Origin: Chitinophaga rhizosphaerae
GTDB taxonomy: Bacteria > Bacteroidota > Bacteroidia > Chitinophagales > Chitinophagaceae
Length of the DNA stretch: 64,000 nucleotides
Reading direction: 5' to 3'
Assembly: GCF_003958645.1 (NCBI RefSeq)
Contig: NZ_RXLO01000005.1
Location: 434,001-498,000 of the forward strand
Shown here: piece after piece, positions 26,185 to 34,617 of the stretch
Position numbering within the stretch: the first letter of the stretch is position 1
Layout: each line of letters starts with the position of its first letter
The notes under the pieces: generated by a model
Database searches by the model: none
The model's input: only the letters and a program-made list of their open reading frames with translations
What the model was told of the DNA's origin: nothing
Position numbers and translations under genes: made by a program

Positions 26185-27366
26185 TCAGTTTTTGAATTCA
26201 TCGTCCGTGAATTCCACATTGGAAAAGTCGCGGATTTCGTTGTAGACCGTATCCCTTTCGATAGGCGCCCTCCCGGCCTGGCGGATCAATATGGCCAGTT
26301 CGGCGGTGCTCATAGACGGTTTCTGCTCTTCGGCGCCTGCCATGGAGTAGATTTTGGTGGTATCGTCGATGGTACCGTCGAGGTCGTTCACGCCGAAGGA
26401 AAGCGTCAGTTGCGCCGTGCTGCGGCCGAGCATGGGCCAGTACGCCTTCAGGTGGGGGAAGTTGTCCATATAAAGTCGGGCAATGGCGTACATTTTCAGG
26501 TCTTCCACGATGGAGGATTCCGGAACGTTCGCCATCTCGTTGTCTTTGTTGCGGAACTTGAGGGGGATGAAGGTGTTGAAACCATGGGTTTCGTCCTGCA
26601 GCCGGCGGAGTTGCTCCATATGGTCTACCCGGTGCCAGTATTGCTCCACGTGGCCGTACAGCATGGTGGCGTTGGTGACCATGCCGGTGTTGTGGGCGGC
26701 GCGGTGGATGGCGAGCCATCCGTCTCCGTCCACCTTATCGTGGCAGATCTGCGCGCGAATATCGGGGTGGAAGATCTCTGCGCCGCCGCCGGGCATGCTT
26801 TGCAGGCCGGCTTCGTGCATGAGGCACATCCCTTCTTCGGTGCTCAATTTCGCCTTGCGGAACATGTAATCCAGTTCCACGGCGGTGAAACCTTTGATGT
26901 GAAGGTCGGGCCGGTGGGCTTTGATCTTGCGCATGAGGTCCATGAAGAATTCCATCTGCATCTTGGGGTGAACGCCGCCTACGATGTGGACTTCGGTCAC
27001 GGGCTGGCCATCGTATTTCTTCACGATGTCGAGCATTTCATCCACGCTCAGTTCCCAGCCTTCTTCACGGTTTTTGTATAATTTGGAATAGGAGCAGAAT
27101 CTGCAGGTAAAAACGCAAACGTTGGTGGGTTCGATGTGAAAGTTGCGGTTGAAATACGTCTTGTTCCCGTGCATCCTTTCGCGAACATGATTGGCCAGGG
27201 CGCCGAGCAAACCTACATCTCCCTTTTCAAACAGCACGATGCCGTCTTCCTGCGAAATCCGTTCCTGCGCCATTACCTTGTCTGCGATCGTCTTCAGCCG
27301 GCTGTCGAGCGTAGTAGCTGCAAGGAGGGCGGCAAGCGCCGGTTTCGGTCCTGAGTTCGTCGTCAT
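26185..27366 (-). CDS. mqnE: Aminofutalosine synthase (radical SAM), menaquinone biosynthesis
   Basis: Catalyses the radical SAM step that joins the adenosyl radical to 3-[(1-carboxyvinyl)oxy]benzoate to give aminofutalosine. 393 residues, with the CxxxCxxC cluster motif in CVFTCRFCSYSK (Cys 84, 88, 91). EVHIVGGVHPKMQMEFF, MPGGGAEIFHPDIR and VTNATMLYGHVEQYWHRVDH are conserved in MqnE. This indicates the futalosine route to menaquinone. Its ATG overlaps the stop of the upstream M43 metalloprotease in an ATGA arrangement, which suggests translational coupling to a functionally unrelated gene. Confidence 0.93.
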   Translation of the reverse strand: MTTNSGPKPALAALLAATTLDSRLKTIADKVMAQERISQEDGIVLFEKGDVGLLGALANHVRERMHGNKTYFNRNFHIEPTNVCVFTCRFCSYSKLYKNREEGWELSVDEMLDIVKKYDGQPVTEVHIVGGVHPKMQMEFFMDLMRKIKAHRPDLHIKGFTAVELDYMFRKAKLSTEEGMCLMHEAGLQSMPGGGAEIFHPDIRAQICHDKVDGDGWLAIHRAAHNTGMVTNATMLYGHVEQYWHRVDHMEQLRRLQDETHGFNTFIPLKFRNKDNEMANVPESSIVEDLKMYAIARLYMDNFPHLKAYWPMLGRSTAQLTLSFGVNDLDGTIDDTTKIYSMAGAEEQKPSMSTAELAILIRQAGRAPIERDTVYNEIRDFSNVEFTDDEFKN

Positions 27367-29531
27367 TTTGCTTTCACTATTTTATAAGTCCTTACCGATT
27401 GGCTATAGAATAACTTTACAAAGTAAACACCATTTGGGGCATTTACCAAATCAATTGTCACCCTGTTTCCGCTCCGCTGCAGCGATTCCCGGCGGTACAC
27501 TTCGCGCCCCAGCGCATCATAAACGGCTACGCCTTTCAGGTCTTCCGGCCACTGTAAAAACTCCACGAAAAACCGGTCGCGGAAAGCATTCGGCCAGATA
27601 AGCATCCCGTTTTCCCGCAACTCCGGATGCACGGGGCGGCTTTCCAGCCGGATATTATCGAGATACACATTGTTCTCCCAGTTGCAGGTATTGCGGAACA
27701 CGACGCGGAAGGCCCGTCCCTTGATGATATGCGTCAATTCCACCGTATCGCGCCGCCATTCGTTGGCCGTGGGGTAGAACTCGGTATCCGTCGGGATGCG
27801 GCGCGTCACCAGCGTGGTCCCCCATTTCTTGTAACCTGTCGGGATGAACGTTTGCCCGCAATCGAAGGTCACCATCACTTCCAGCGTATCCCACATCGTT
27901 CCGGCCGTACCGATGGGCGTGGTAGTAGCCGCCGCGATGTCGAAAACCAGGCGTACGGAATCGCTGCCGGTATTGGTCATGCCGGGGCCCAGCAGATCGT
28001 CGATCGCATGATTGGTGCTGTAAAAGAAGTTGCGCATCACGGCGGAATGCGTGCTGTTGCTGCCGTAATCGGTCCGCTGCCAGGTGGGGCCGCGGTCCGG
28101 ATTGAGCACGGTAAACCCGGCCGGCGGGAACCCGGCGTTCTCGAACCCTTCCGCCAGCGGGAATGCCGACGGCGTGGCAAACGTCATATCTACGGATGTG
28201 GAATCGTTTTCCGGCTGCTCGTCGGCCACCCCGTTGGGATTCACGGTATAGGCCTGTAACGTGGCCGCGCCGATCGGGGCGGTAAACGGCGGCAGGTCCA
28301 CCACCGCCTGCGCCAGGGAGCCCAGGTTGCCCGTCCAATCGAAATCCACCGGCGTTCCGTTATTCACGGTATATCGAATGGTTACTTTCGTCAAAGCCGC
28401 CGATCCCCGGTTCTTCAACACCACGCGCGGCGTCTGCCCCTGTTCGCAGAGGTAGCCGACCGGCCGCTCCACCGCGTTCACGGAAGCATCGTTGGCTTTC
28501 TGGTCTACCGGCTGGCAGCCGTCTGAAAACATCAGCGAAGCGCGCTGGGTTTCCAGGGCGGTCCGTATACGGTCGGTCTGGCCCGAAGTGAAGAAATGCA
28601 TGCAGGCATCGTTCACGTAATCCATGTAATTCATGTACATGAGCCCCGGCGCTGCGGGACTGCAATTGTCCGTCAGCACGCCGTTCGGGCAGTTGTAGTT
28701 CTGTTCGCCCTGCGGCGGCGTATCCGCTACGTTATCGTCGTCTGTACAGGTATTGCTGTCGGTATTGCCCCAGATGTGGTAGAGGTTGAAGAAGTGCCCG
28801 ATTTCGTGCGTAAGCGTGCGGCCGAGGTTGAACGGCGGGCGCGCGGAGCCCGAGCTGCCGAATGCCCTGTAATGCACTACCACGCCCTGTTCTTCCGGCA
28901 CGTACAGCTGCGGGAAAGTAGCCACGCCGAGGTAATTATCGCGCAGTTCGCAAACCCAAATGTTGAGGTAACGGTCGGAATCCCAGCCGGCTACGCCGCC
29001 CGTACCCGCATATTTCACTTCGGCGCCGGCATTGTCGATAGGGAAGGTGCGGTTGGAGACCGTCCGCGTGATACCGTTGGTAGGGTCGCCGTCGGGCGTG
29101 CGCGCGGCCAGGCAGAACTGGATTTCCGGGTTGCCGGTGAGGGCTTGCCATACCGCGGGGACCTGCGACACGTCCGTATTTTGGGCGATATAATCGAGAT
29201 TGAGGGATGCCAGCTGGTCGAGAATCTGCTCGTCCGTCACCTCCGCCGGGTCCGGCAGTACGATGTGGACTACCACGGGAATGGTGACGCGGTTGAAGGT
29301 CCGGAACGGCCCGGGTCGGGTTTTGGTGCGACGGAGCTGTTGTTCCATCACGCGCAGTTTATCCTGCAGGAGCGGTTGTGATTGTAGTTTTTGCTGGAGC
29401 GCGACGTCGGTACCGCATTTCCGTTGGGCGAAAGCGGCGGCAGACGTGGCCATAAGGGCGATCAGGATGAAAATACGCAAGCGAATCTGGTTATAGGTGA
29501 TATTGATATGATTGGTTGTAAAAGTAAACAT
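27363..29531 (-). CDS. Secreted M43 (pappalysin-type) zinc metalloprotease with T9SS type A sorting domain
   Basis: About 722 residues from ATG 29531. An N-terminal signal (IFILIALMATSAAAFAQ) precedes a propeptide-like region. The catalytic domain carries HEIGHFFNLYHIWG (HExxHxxxxxH) near residue 265, a calcium/disulfide-rich stretch (NTCTDDDNVADTPP) and MYMNYMDYVNDACMHFF with the Met-turn. An adhesion-like region with PNGVADEQPENDSTSV and a MAM/CUB-like beta domain follow. The last 85 residues end in a type A sorting module (WPNAFRDRFFVEF, GVAVYDALGREVYR, APNGVYFVKLFY, TYKIVKAK). Exported by the type IX secretion system. Alternative start at ATG 29555. Confidence 0.88.
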   Translation of the reverse strand: MFTFTTNHINITYNQIRLRIFILIALMATSAAAFAQRKCGTDVALQQKLQSQPLLQDKLRVMEQQLRRTKTRPGPFRTFNRVTIPVVVHIVLPDPAEVTDEQILDQLASLNLDYIAQNTDVSQVPAVWQALTGNPEIQFCLAARTPDGDPTNGITRTVSNRTFPIDNAGAEVKYAGTGGVAGWDSDRYLNIWVCELRDNYLGVATFPQLYVPEEQGVVVHYRAFGSSGSARPPFNLGRTLTHEIGHFFNLYHIWGNTDSNTCTDDDNVADTPPQGEQNYNCPNGVLTDNCSPAAPGLMYMNYMDYVNDACMHFFTSGQTDRIRTALETQRASLMFSDGCQPVDQKANDASVNAVERPVGYLCEQGQTPRVVLKNRGSAALTKVTIRYTVNNGTPVDFDWTGNLGSLAQAVVDLPPFTAPIGAATLQAYTVNPNGVADEQPENDSTSVDMTFATPSAFPLAEGFENAGFPPAGFTVLNPDRGPTWQRTDYGSNSTHSAVMRNFFYSTNHAIDDLLGPGMTNTGSDSVRLVFDIAAATTTPIGTAGTMWDTLEVMVTFDCGQTFIPTGYKKWGTTLVTRRIPTDTEFYPTANEWRRDTVELTHIIKGRAFRVVFRNTCNWENNVYLDNIRLESRPVHPELRENGMLIWPNAFRDRFFVEFLQWPEDLKGVAVYDALGREVYRRESLQRSGNRVTIDLVNAPNGVYFVKLFYSQSVRTYKIVKAK

Positions 29532-29625
29532 GGAAAACGTTATTTGGAGGGCCATCCTGCAAAAAGGCGGATTTTCCCGGCCAACCCGCTGAATGCCAGG
29601 TTTTACCGTTCGGATGGAATTTTTT

Positions 29626-31260
29626 CTAGCTGAGCGCCCCGGCAATACAGCCGCACATCAGGCAGGCGATCGTTCCGCCGATGAGCGCCTTGAGCCCCAG
29701 TTCCGTGAGGTTTTTGCGCTGGTTGGGCGCCAGCTGGCTGATGCCGCCGATCTGGATGCCGATAGACGCGAAGTTGGCGAAGCCGCACAGTGCGTAAGTG
29801 GCGATGAGGAGCGACTTTGGATCGCGGATCACGTTGGCTTCCTTCATTTGCGACAGGGATTGATATGCAAGGAATTCGTTCAGTACGGTTTTAATGCCCA
29901 GGAGTTGCCCTACGGCCAGGATATCGGCCGATGCTACGCCGATGAGCCAGGCAATAGGGGAGAAGAGGTAGCCGAGGATCATGTCCAGCGAAAGGGAGGT
30001 GTACCGCCCGCCGCTCATATTGGTGATGTACGCGTTCAGGTTGGTTTGATCGCCGACCCAGCCGAGCATGGCGTTTACGACATACATCATGGCGGTGAAC
30101 ACGATGAGCATGGCGCCCACGTTCACGGCGAGTTTCAGGCCGTCTGTGGTGCCGAGGGATATGGCGTCGAGGAAGTTGTCGCCCAGTTTTTCTTTGGGGA
30201 TTTGCAGGTCTTTTTGAATGAGGTGGTCCTGCGTTTCGGGGAACATGAGTTTGGCGCAAACGATGGCGGCGGGGGCGCTCATGATGCTCTGGCTGAGCAT
30301 GTGGAGCGAAAAGTATTCCTTGGCCAGCTCGTCCGTTCCGCCGAGCATGCCTACGTATGCGGCCATGACGCTGCCGGCGGTGTTGGCGAATCCGCCGACC
30401 ATGATGAGCATGATCTCGGAACGCGTCATTTTGTCGAGATACGGCCGGATCATGAGGGGCGCTTCGGTTTGCCCGAGAAAGATGTTGGCGGCGGTGGAAA
30501 GGCTTTCCGCGCCGGAGATCTTCATCTTGTTGAGCAGGTATGCGAAAACGAAAACGATTTTCTGGAGAATGCCGAGGTAGTAAAGGATAGACGACAGCGC
30601 CGCGAAGAAAATGATGTTGGGCAGCACCTGGACGGCGAAGATATAAGCCCAGGAGCCCGACGGGTCGGCGAGTTTCCCGAACATGAAGTCCGTCCCTTTA
30701 TGGCTGATGTTGATGAGGTCTACGAAAGCGGAGGATACGGTGCTGAGGGCGCGGCGGAACACGTCTGGCGGGCACCATTGCAGGTATACGGAGATCGTGA
30801 GCAGGAAGCAGGCGGCCAGCACGGTCCATTTGAGCAGTTCGATGTTCCTTTTGGGCAGGAACTTGGCCATGACGAAAATGGGGATCAGTCCCGCCGCAAA
30901 AGCTACAGCCGGCAGCTGGTAATCCGGGCTGCGCACGATCCCGAAAAAGAACCCCGCCAGCGCCGCCAGCGACAGCAGCCAGGCAACAGGGTCGCCCATC
31001 GGCCCGAAGCCTTCTTTCGCCCTGCGTATCACCCGCCGAACGGTGAAAACGGTGATCAGGATGCCGAAAAGCAGCCAGAACACCGGTTGTCCGCCCACGC
31101 GCGTGTCCAGCACACCCATGGCGAACATGACCTGCGCACAGATCCCCATTCCTACAAGCCGCCAGTTAACTGCGCGCCGGTTGTTGCTCAGGAGGTAACA
31201 TACGAGCACAAGAAACGACATGCCCAGTGCACCACGGGCGATATTCTCCCAATGTAACAT
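29626..31260 (-). CDS. Concentrative nucleoside transporter (CNT/NupC family)
   Basis: 544 residues with about 12 hydrophobic segments. CNT signatures are present: VLPNIIFFAALSSILYYLG, then AESLSTAANIFLGQTEAPLM (substrate and ion site, about residue 265), GGFANTAGSVMAAYVGML and NEFLAYQSL. An N-terminal extension of about 150 residues with extra membrane helices makes it longer than E. coli NupC (400 residues), as usual in Bacteroidota. Imports nucleosides with Na+ or H+. The ATG at 31260 gives a short hydrophilic lead. The metalloprotease gene begins 95 bp downstream. Confidence 0.9.
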   Translation of the reverse strand: MLHWENIARGALGMSFLVLVCYLLSNNRRAVNWRLVGMGICAQVMFAMGVLDTRVGGQPVFWLLFGILITVFTVRRVIRRAKEGFGPMGDPVAWLLSLAALAGFFFGIVRSPDYQLPAVAFAAGLIPIFVMAKFLPKRNIELLKWTVLAACFLLTISVYLQWCPPDVFRRALSTVSSAFVDLINISHKGTDFMFGKLADPSGSWAYIFAVQVLPNIIFFAALSSILYYLGILQKIVFVFAYLLNKMKISGAESLSTAANIFLGQTEAPLMIRPYLDKMTRSEIMLIMVGGFANTAGSVMAAYVGMLGGTDELAKEYFSLHMLSQSIMSAPAAIVCAKLMFPETQDHLIQKDLQIPKEKLGDNFLDAISLGTTDGLKLAVNVGAMLIVFTAMMYVVNAMLGWVGDQTNLNAYITNMSGGRYTSLSLDMILGYLFSPIAWLIGVASADILAVGQLLGIKTVLNEFLAYQSLSQMKEANVIRDPKSLLIATYALCGFANFASIGIQIGGISQLAPNQRKNLTELGLKALIGGTIACLMCGCIAGALS

Positions 31261-31395
31261 GTGGTATGAAAGTAAGATAAGGTCAAGACAAGAGGTGATA
31301 CACCCGGCAAAATAAGGAAAGTAAATAAAACTGGAACAAAATATCGAAAAAAATAATATCTTTCCCGCGCCGAATCATATTGAATCGTCAAAGTA

Positions 31396-34086
31396 ATGCG
31401 CTTATACCTATACCTCATTTGTTTGGTCCTCTGTCAGTCCCTTACCGTTCACGCCCAAACAGCCAGCTTTATGGCGCCGGACACCGTTTGTGTCGGTACC
31501 CCTGTCAACATCACTGACCAGTCTGCCGGTGTGGGCACATGGTTCTGGAATTTCTGTTCCGGCAGCCTGTTCTCCCCACCTGCGCTCACGAACCTCGGAA
31601 ACTTCGGTGCCAGCCTCAACGGGCCCGCCCATAGTGTCATCACCCAGGAAAACGGCCGGTTTTACGTATTCGTGATCAACAACTTCGACCGCAACGTCAC
31701 CCGCCTCGATTTCGGGAACAGCCTTCTCAATACGCCGGCTTTCACAACGCTCACCCAATTTGCCGGTATCATGCCCGATAATGCCGAAGGCGTGCAGGCC
31801 GTGGAAGATGCAGCCGGCAAACACCTCGTTGTCGTAGGCGGCAACTCGATGTCCGTACCGAAGATCGTTCGGCTGGATTTCGGGGCTTCCTGGGCCAGTA
31901 CGCCCACCGGTGGTGTGGATTGGGGTAATGTCGGCAACGTGCTGGCTTATCCTTACGATCTGTTTATCGTCCAGGAAGGCGGCAGGTATTACGGATTCGC
32001 CACCAACCAGCAAAACCATACCTTGACGCGGTTCGAATTCGGCACCGATTTTACGGCGGTCCCGGTAATGGTGAACCTGGGCAACGTCGGCGGGCTTATG
32101 AACGTGCCTTACGGATTGCATATGGTGAAAGAAGGGCCCAACTGGCATATGTTCGTCACGAACCAGAACAATAACCTGGTACGGTACGATTTCGGGAGTA
32201 ATCTCACCAATACGCCCACCGGTACCAACCTGGGCACCATGGGCGGATTGCTGAGCGAACCGCGCGATGTGGCCGTGTACCAGGATTGCGGCGAAACCTT
32301 CCTGCTGGTCATCAATAACGGGAATAATTCCCTGGTCAGGGTCGATCTCGCGGGGGGCATTACCGGCGCGGCTACCGCTTCCACTTTTGGCAATCCGGGG
32401 AATATCCTGGATTTCCCGGCGTCCATTTCTTCGGTTTTCCGTACCGGGAACGATCTGCATGCGTTCATCCCCGATGTGGGAACGGGCGGGATCACGCGGC
32501 TCACGGTCGGCAGTTGCAATAACGCTTCCATCCCGAATTTCGCCGGCCAAACGCCGCCTTCCATCACATACGATCAGCCCGGCACCTATACCATCAACCT
32601 GATCACCGACATCGGCAGCCTCAACCAGCGGAGCTTCTGCAGGAATATCGTGGTACTGCCCGTTCCCGTCGTGGAGCTGGGGCAAAATAATATCGTGATC
32701 TGCAATGGCTCGCCCGTTTCCCTCGACGCAGGGCCCGGGCCGAATTTCAGGTATGGCTGGACGAACGGGGAAGACGATCGCGCCATTACCGTAACCGCTT
32801 CCGGCACTTTCGGCGTAAGCGTGTTCAATGGCGGATGTACCGTCACCGACGCCATCGATATTTCCATCACTTCCGCCGTGGCGACTACCGGCACGGTGCA
32901 GGACGTGGATTGCAACCACGCAGAAGGCGAAGTGCAACTGCAGGTCACCGGTGGTACGGCGCCGTATGCGTTCCGGCTGAACGGCGGCGCTACCAGCAAT
33001 TCCCCTGAATTCAAAAATCTCCCGATCGGGAACTACGTGGTCAGTATCACGGATAAAAACGGTTGTTCCGGCCTCTACAACTTCGCGGTAACCCGCGATC
33101 TGCTGCGGACGCTGACCACCAGCGCCACCAGCAACGGTCCCAGCTGTTTCGGGTCTGCCAACGGCTCCATCCTGGCGCAGGTCAGCCAGGGCACGGCGCC
33201 GCTGCAATTCGCGCTCAATAACGGCGCTTTCGGGCCTTCTCCCGATTTCCAGGACCTCGGCGCGGGATCATATAAAGTGTATATTAGAAACGCTTATTGT
33301 CTTGATAGCCAACAGGTTACACTTGTTCAGCCGGATGCCCTCATGTTACCGTATACGGCCTGGCAAGATACCTGTAACCGCTTGAAAGGATGGGTGGGTT
33401 TCAGTCCGCAGGGCGGCGTGGCGCCTTATAGCCTTACGTGGAACGGGAATGTGGTGAACGATACGGAAGTGAAAGGCCTGGGCGCGGGGATATACAGCGC
33501 GCAGCTCATGGATGCCAACGGTTGCCAGCGCGCGGCGAGTATCTATATACCGAACCTGAACCTGGGGAGGATGAGCATTCTGACGCCCGATACCGTCGTT
33601 TCCATCGGGGATGCGTTTACGCTCAGGGCCGGCAATGCGGCGGATTACATCTGGAGCCCGGTGACCCAGGGCAACATCGCCTGCCCGGTTTGTCCGGAAA
33701 CGCCCGCCAGGCCGCTGGTAGCCACGCAATACATCGTCCGCACCCTCACCGGCGCCAATTGTATCGCAGCAGATACGGTGAACGTCATGATCGATTATGC
33801 TTCCATGCTGGCGATGCCGAATGCGTTTTCTCCCAATAAAGACGGGGTGAACGACGTTTTCCGCCCCAAATCGAAAGCGGTAATGGCTTTCAGCATGCAG
33901 ATATATAACCGGGCGGGGAATCTCCTCTTCACCACTACCGACCATCGCAAGGGTTGGGACGGTACCCATAACGGCAAACCCCAACCCATCGGCACCTATG
34001 TCTACGTCATCCGGTTCGGGTTCTGGCAGGCAGATGGAAAGCTGGAGCTGCAAGACAAGAAAGGTACTTTCGATCTCATCCGTTAG
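31396..34086 (+). CDS. Large surface protein: propeller repeats, SprB-like repeats and CHU_C (T9SS type B) C-terminus
   Basis: 896 residues. A signal peptide (LYLICLVLCQSLTVHAQ) is followed by five or more propeller-like repeats of about 55 residues (pattern VTRLDFGNSL...TP...NLGNxGG, residues 60-390). A PKD/Ig-like segment comes next, then three SprB-like repeats (GGTAPYAFRLNGG, QGTAPLQFALNNG, GGVAPYSLTWNGN with GxY/DxxGC endings, about 500-735). The C-terminal 90 residues are the gliding-motility/CHU_C module: MPNAFSPNKDGVNDVF, then YNRAGNLLF, GWDGTHNGKPQPIGTYVYV. Expected at the cell surface via type IX secretion, perhaps an adhesin. A bidirectional terminator follows. Confidence 0.88.
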   Translation: MRLYLYLICLVLCQSLTVHAQTASFMAPDTVCVGTPVNITDQSAGVGTWFWNFCSGSLFSPPALTNLGNFGASLNGPAHSVITQENGRFYVFVINNFDRNVTRLDFGNSLLNTPAFTTLTQFAGIMPDNAEGVQAVEDAAGKHLVVVGGNSMSVPKIVRLDFGASWASTPTGGVDWGNVGNVLAYPYDLFIVQEGGRYYGFATNQQNHTLTRFEFGTDFTAVPVMVNLGNVGGLMNVPYGLHMVKEGPNWHMFVTNQNNNLVRYDFGSNLTNTPTGTNLGTMGGLLSEPRDVAVYQDCGETFLLVINNGNNSLVRVDLAGGITGAATASTFGNPGNILDFPASISSVFRTGNDLHAFIPDVGTGGITRLTVGSCNNASIPNFAGQTPPSITYDQPGTYTINLITDIGSLNQRSFCRNIVVLPVPVVELGQNNIVICNGSPVSLDAGPGPNFRYGWTNGEDDRAITVTASGTFGVSVFNGGCTVTDAIDISITSAVATTGTVQDVDCNHAEGEVQLQVTGGTAPYAFRLNGGATSNSPEFKNLPIGNYVVSITDKNGCSGLYNFAVTRDLLRTLTTSATSNGPSCFGSANGSILAQVSQGTAPLQFALNNGAFGPSPDFQDLGAGSYKVYIRNAYCLDSQQVTLVQPDALMLPYTAWQDTCNRLKGWVGFSPQGGVAPYSLTWNGNVVNDTEVKGLGAGIYSAQLMDANGCQRAASIYIPNLNLGRMSILTPDTVVSIGDAFTLRAGNAADYIWSPVTQGNIACPVCPETPARPLVATQYIVRTLTGANCIAADTVNVMIDYASMLAMPNAFSPNKDGVNDVFRPKSKAVMAFSMQIYNRAGNLLFTTTDHRKGWDGTHNGKPQPIGTYVYVIRFGFWQADGKLELQDKKGTFDLIR

Positions 34087-34132
34087 TAGAGGTGAAAGAA
34101 ATTTAAATATTGAGGATCAATTCATTGCAATA

Positions 34133-34167
34133 AAAAAGCCGTCCGGAATGTACCAGGACGGCTTTTT
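34133..34167. terminator. Bidirectional intrinsic terminator
   Basis: AAAAAGCCGTCC (34133-34144) pairs with GGACGGCTTTTT (34156-34167). A-rich and T-rich flanks make it functional both ways, ending the CHU_C gene on + and trxA on -. Confidence 0.9.
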
Positions 34168-34185
34168 CAATATGTGCCAACCCGA

Positions 34186-34503
34186 TTAGAGGTTCGCCTG
34201 AATTTTTTTATCCAGCACTGCTTTCGGAGCAGCACCCACTTGTTTGTCTACCACCTGGCCGTTTTTGATGAACAGGATAGCGGGGATGCTGGTGATGCCG
34301 TAGTTCATGGACACCTGCGGGTTGTTGTCCACGTTCACTTTACCGATGTTCACTTTACCATCGTAGTCTTTCGCCAGCTCTTCGATAACCGGACCGATCG
34401 CGCGGCAGGGGCCGCACCATTCTGCCCAGAAGTCAACCACGGTGAGTTTATCCGAATCGAGCACGTTAGATTTGAAGTTCGCATCTGTGAATTCTAAAGC
34501 CAT
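34186..34503 (-). CDS. trxA: Thioredoxin
   Basis: 105 residues, the standard size. Active site WCGPC in [17 protein letters not shown] (about residues 29-33), cis-Pro loop [13 protein letters not shown] (about 70) and [12 protein letters not shown] at the end. General cytosolic disulfide reductase. ATG 34503 gives the canonical start [10 protein letters not shown]; the frame extends 54 bp upstream to another ATG but that sequence is not thioredoxin-like. It lies about 115 bp downstream of dnaE, same strand, in AT-rich spacer, so it likely has its own promoter. Confidence 0.96.
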   Translation of the reverse strand: MALEFTDANFKSNVLDSDKLTVVDFWAEWCGPCRAIGPVIEELAKDYDGKVNIGKVNVDNNPQVSMNYGITSIPAILFIKNGQVVDKQVGAAPKAVLDKKIQANL

Positions 34504-34617
34504 TTTGTATAGATTTAAAAGTTTATAATTTAATGATTGGCGTTGATGTATACTCAAAAATCAATCCGGTGTAAAACTACTGCTTTTTTGACATCCGGAG
34601 TTATAGGATTTCTCTAC

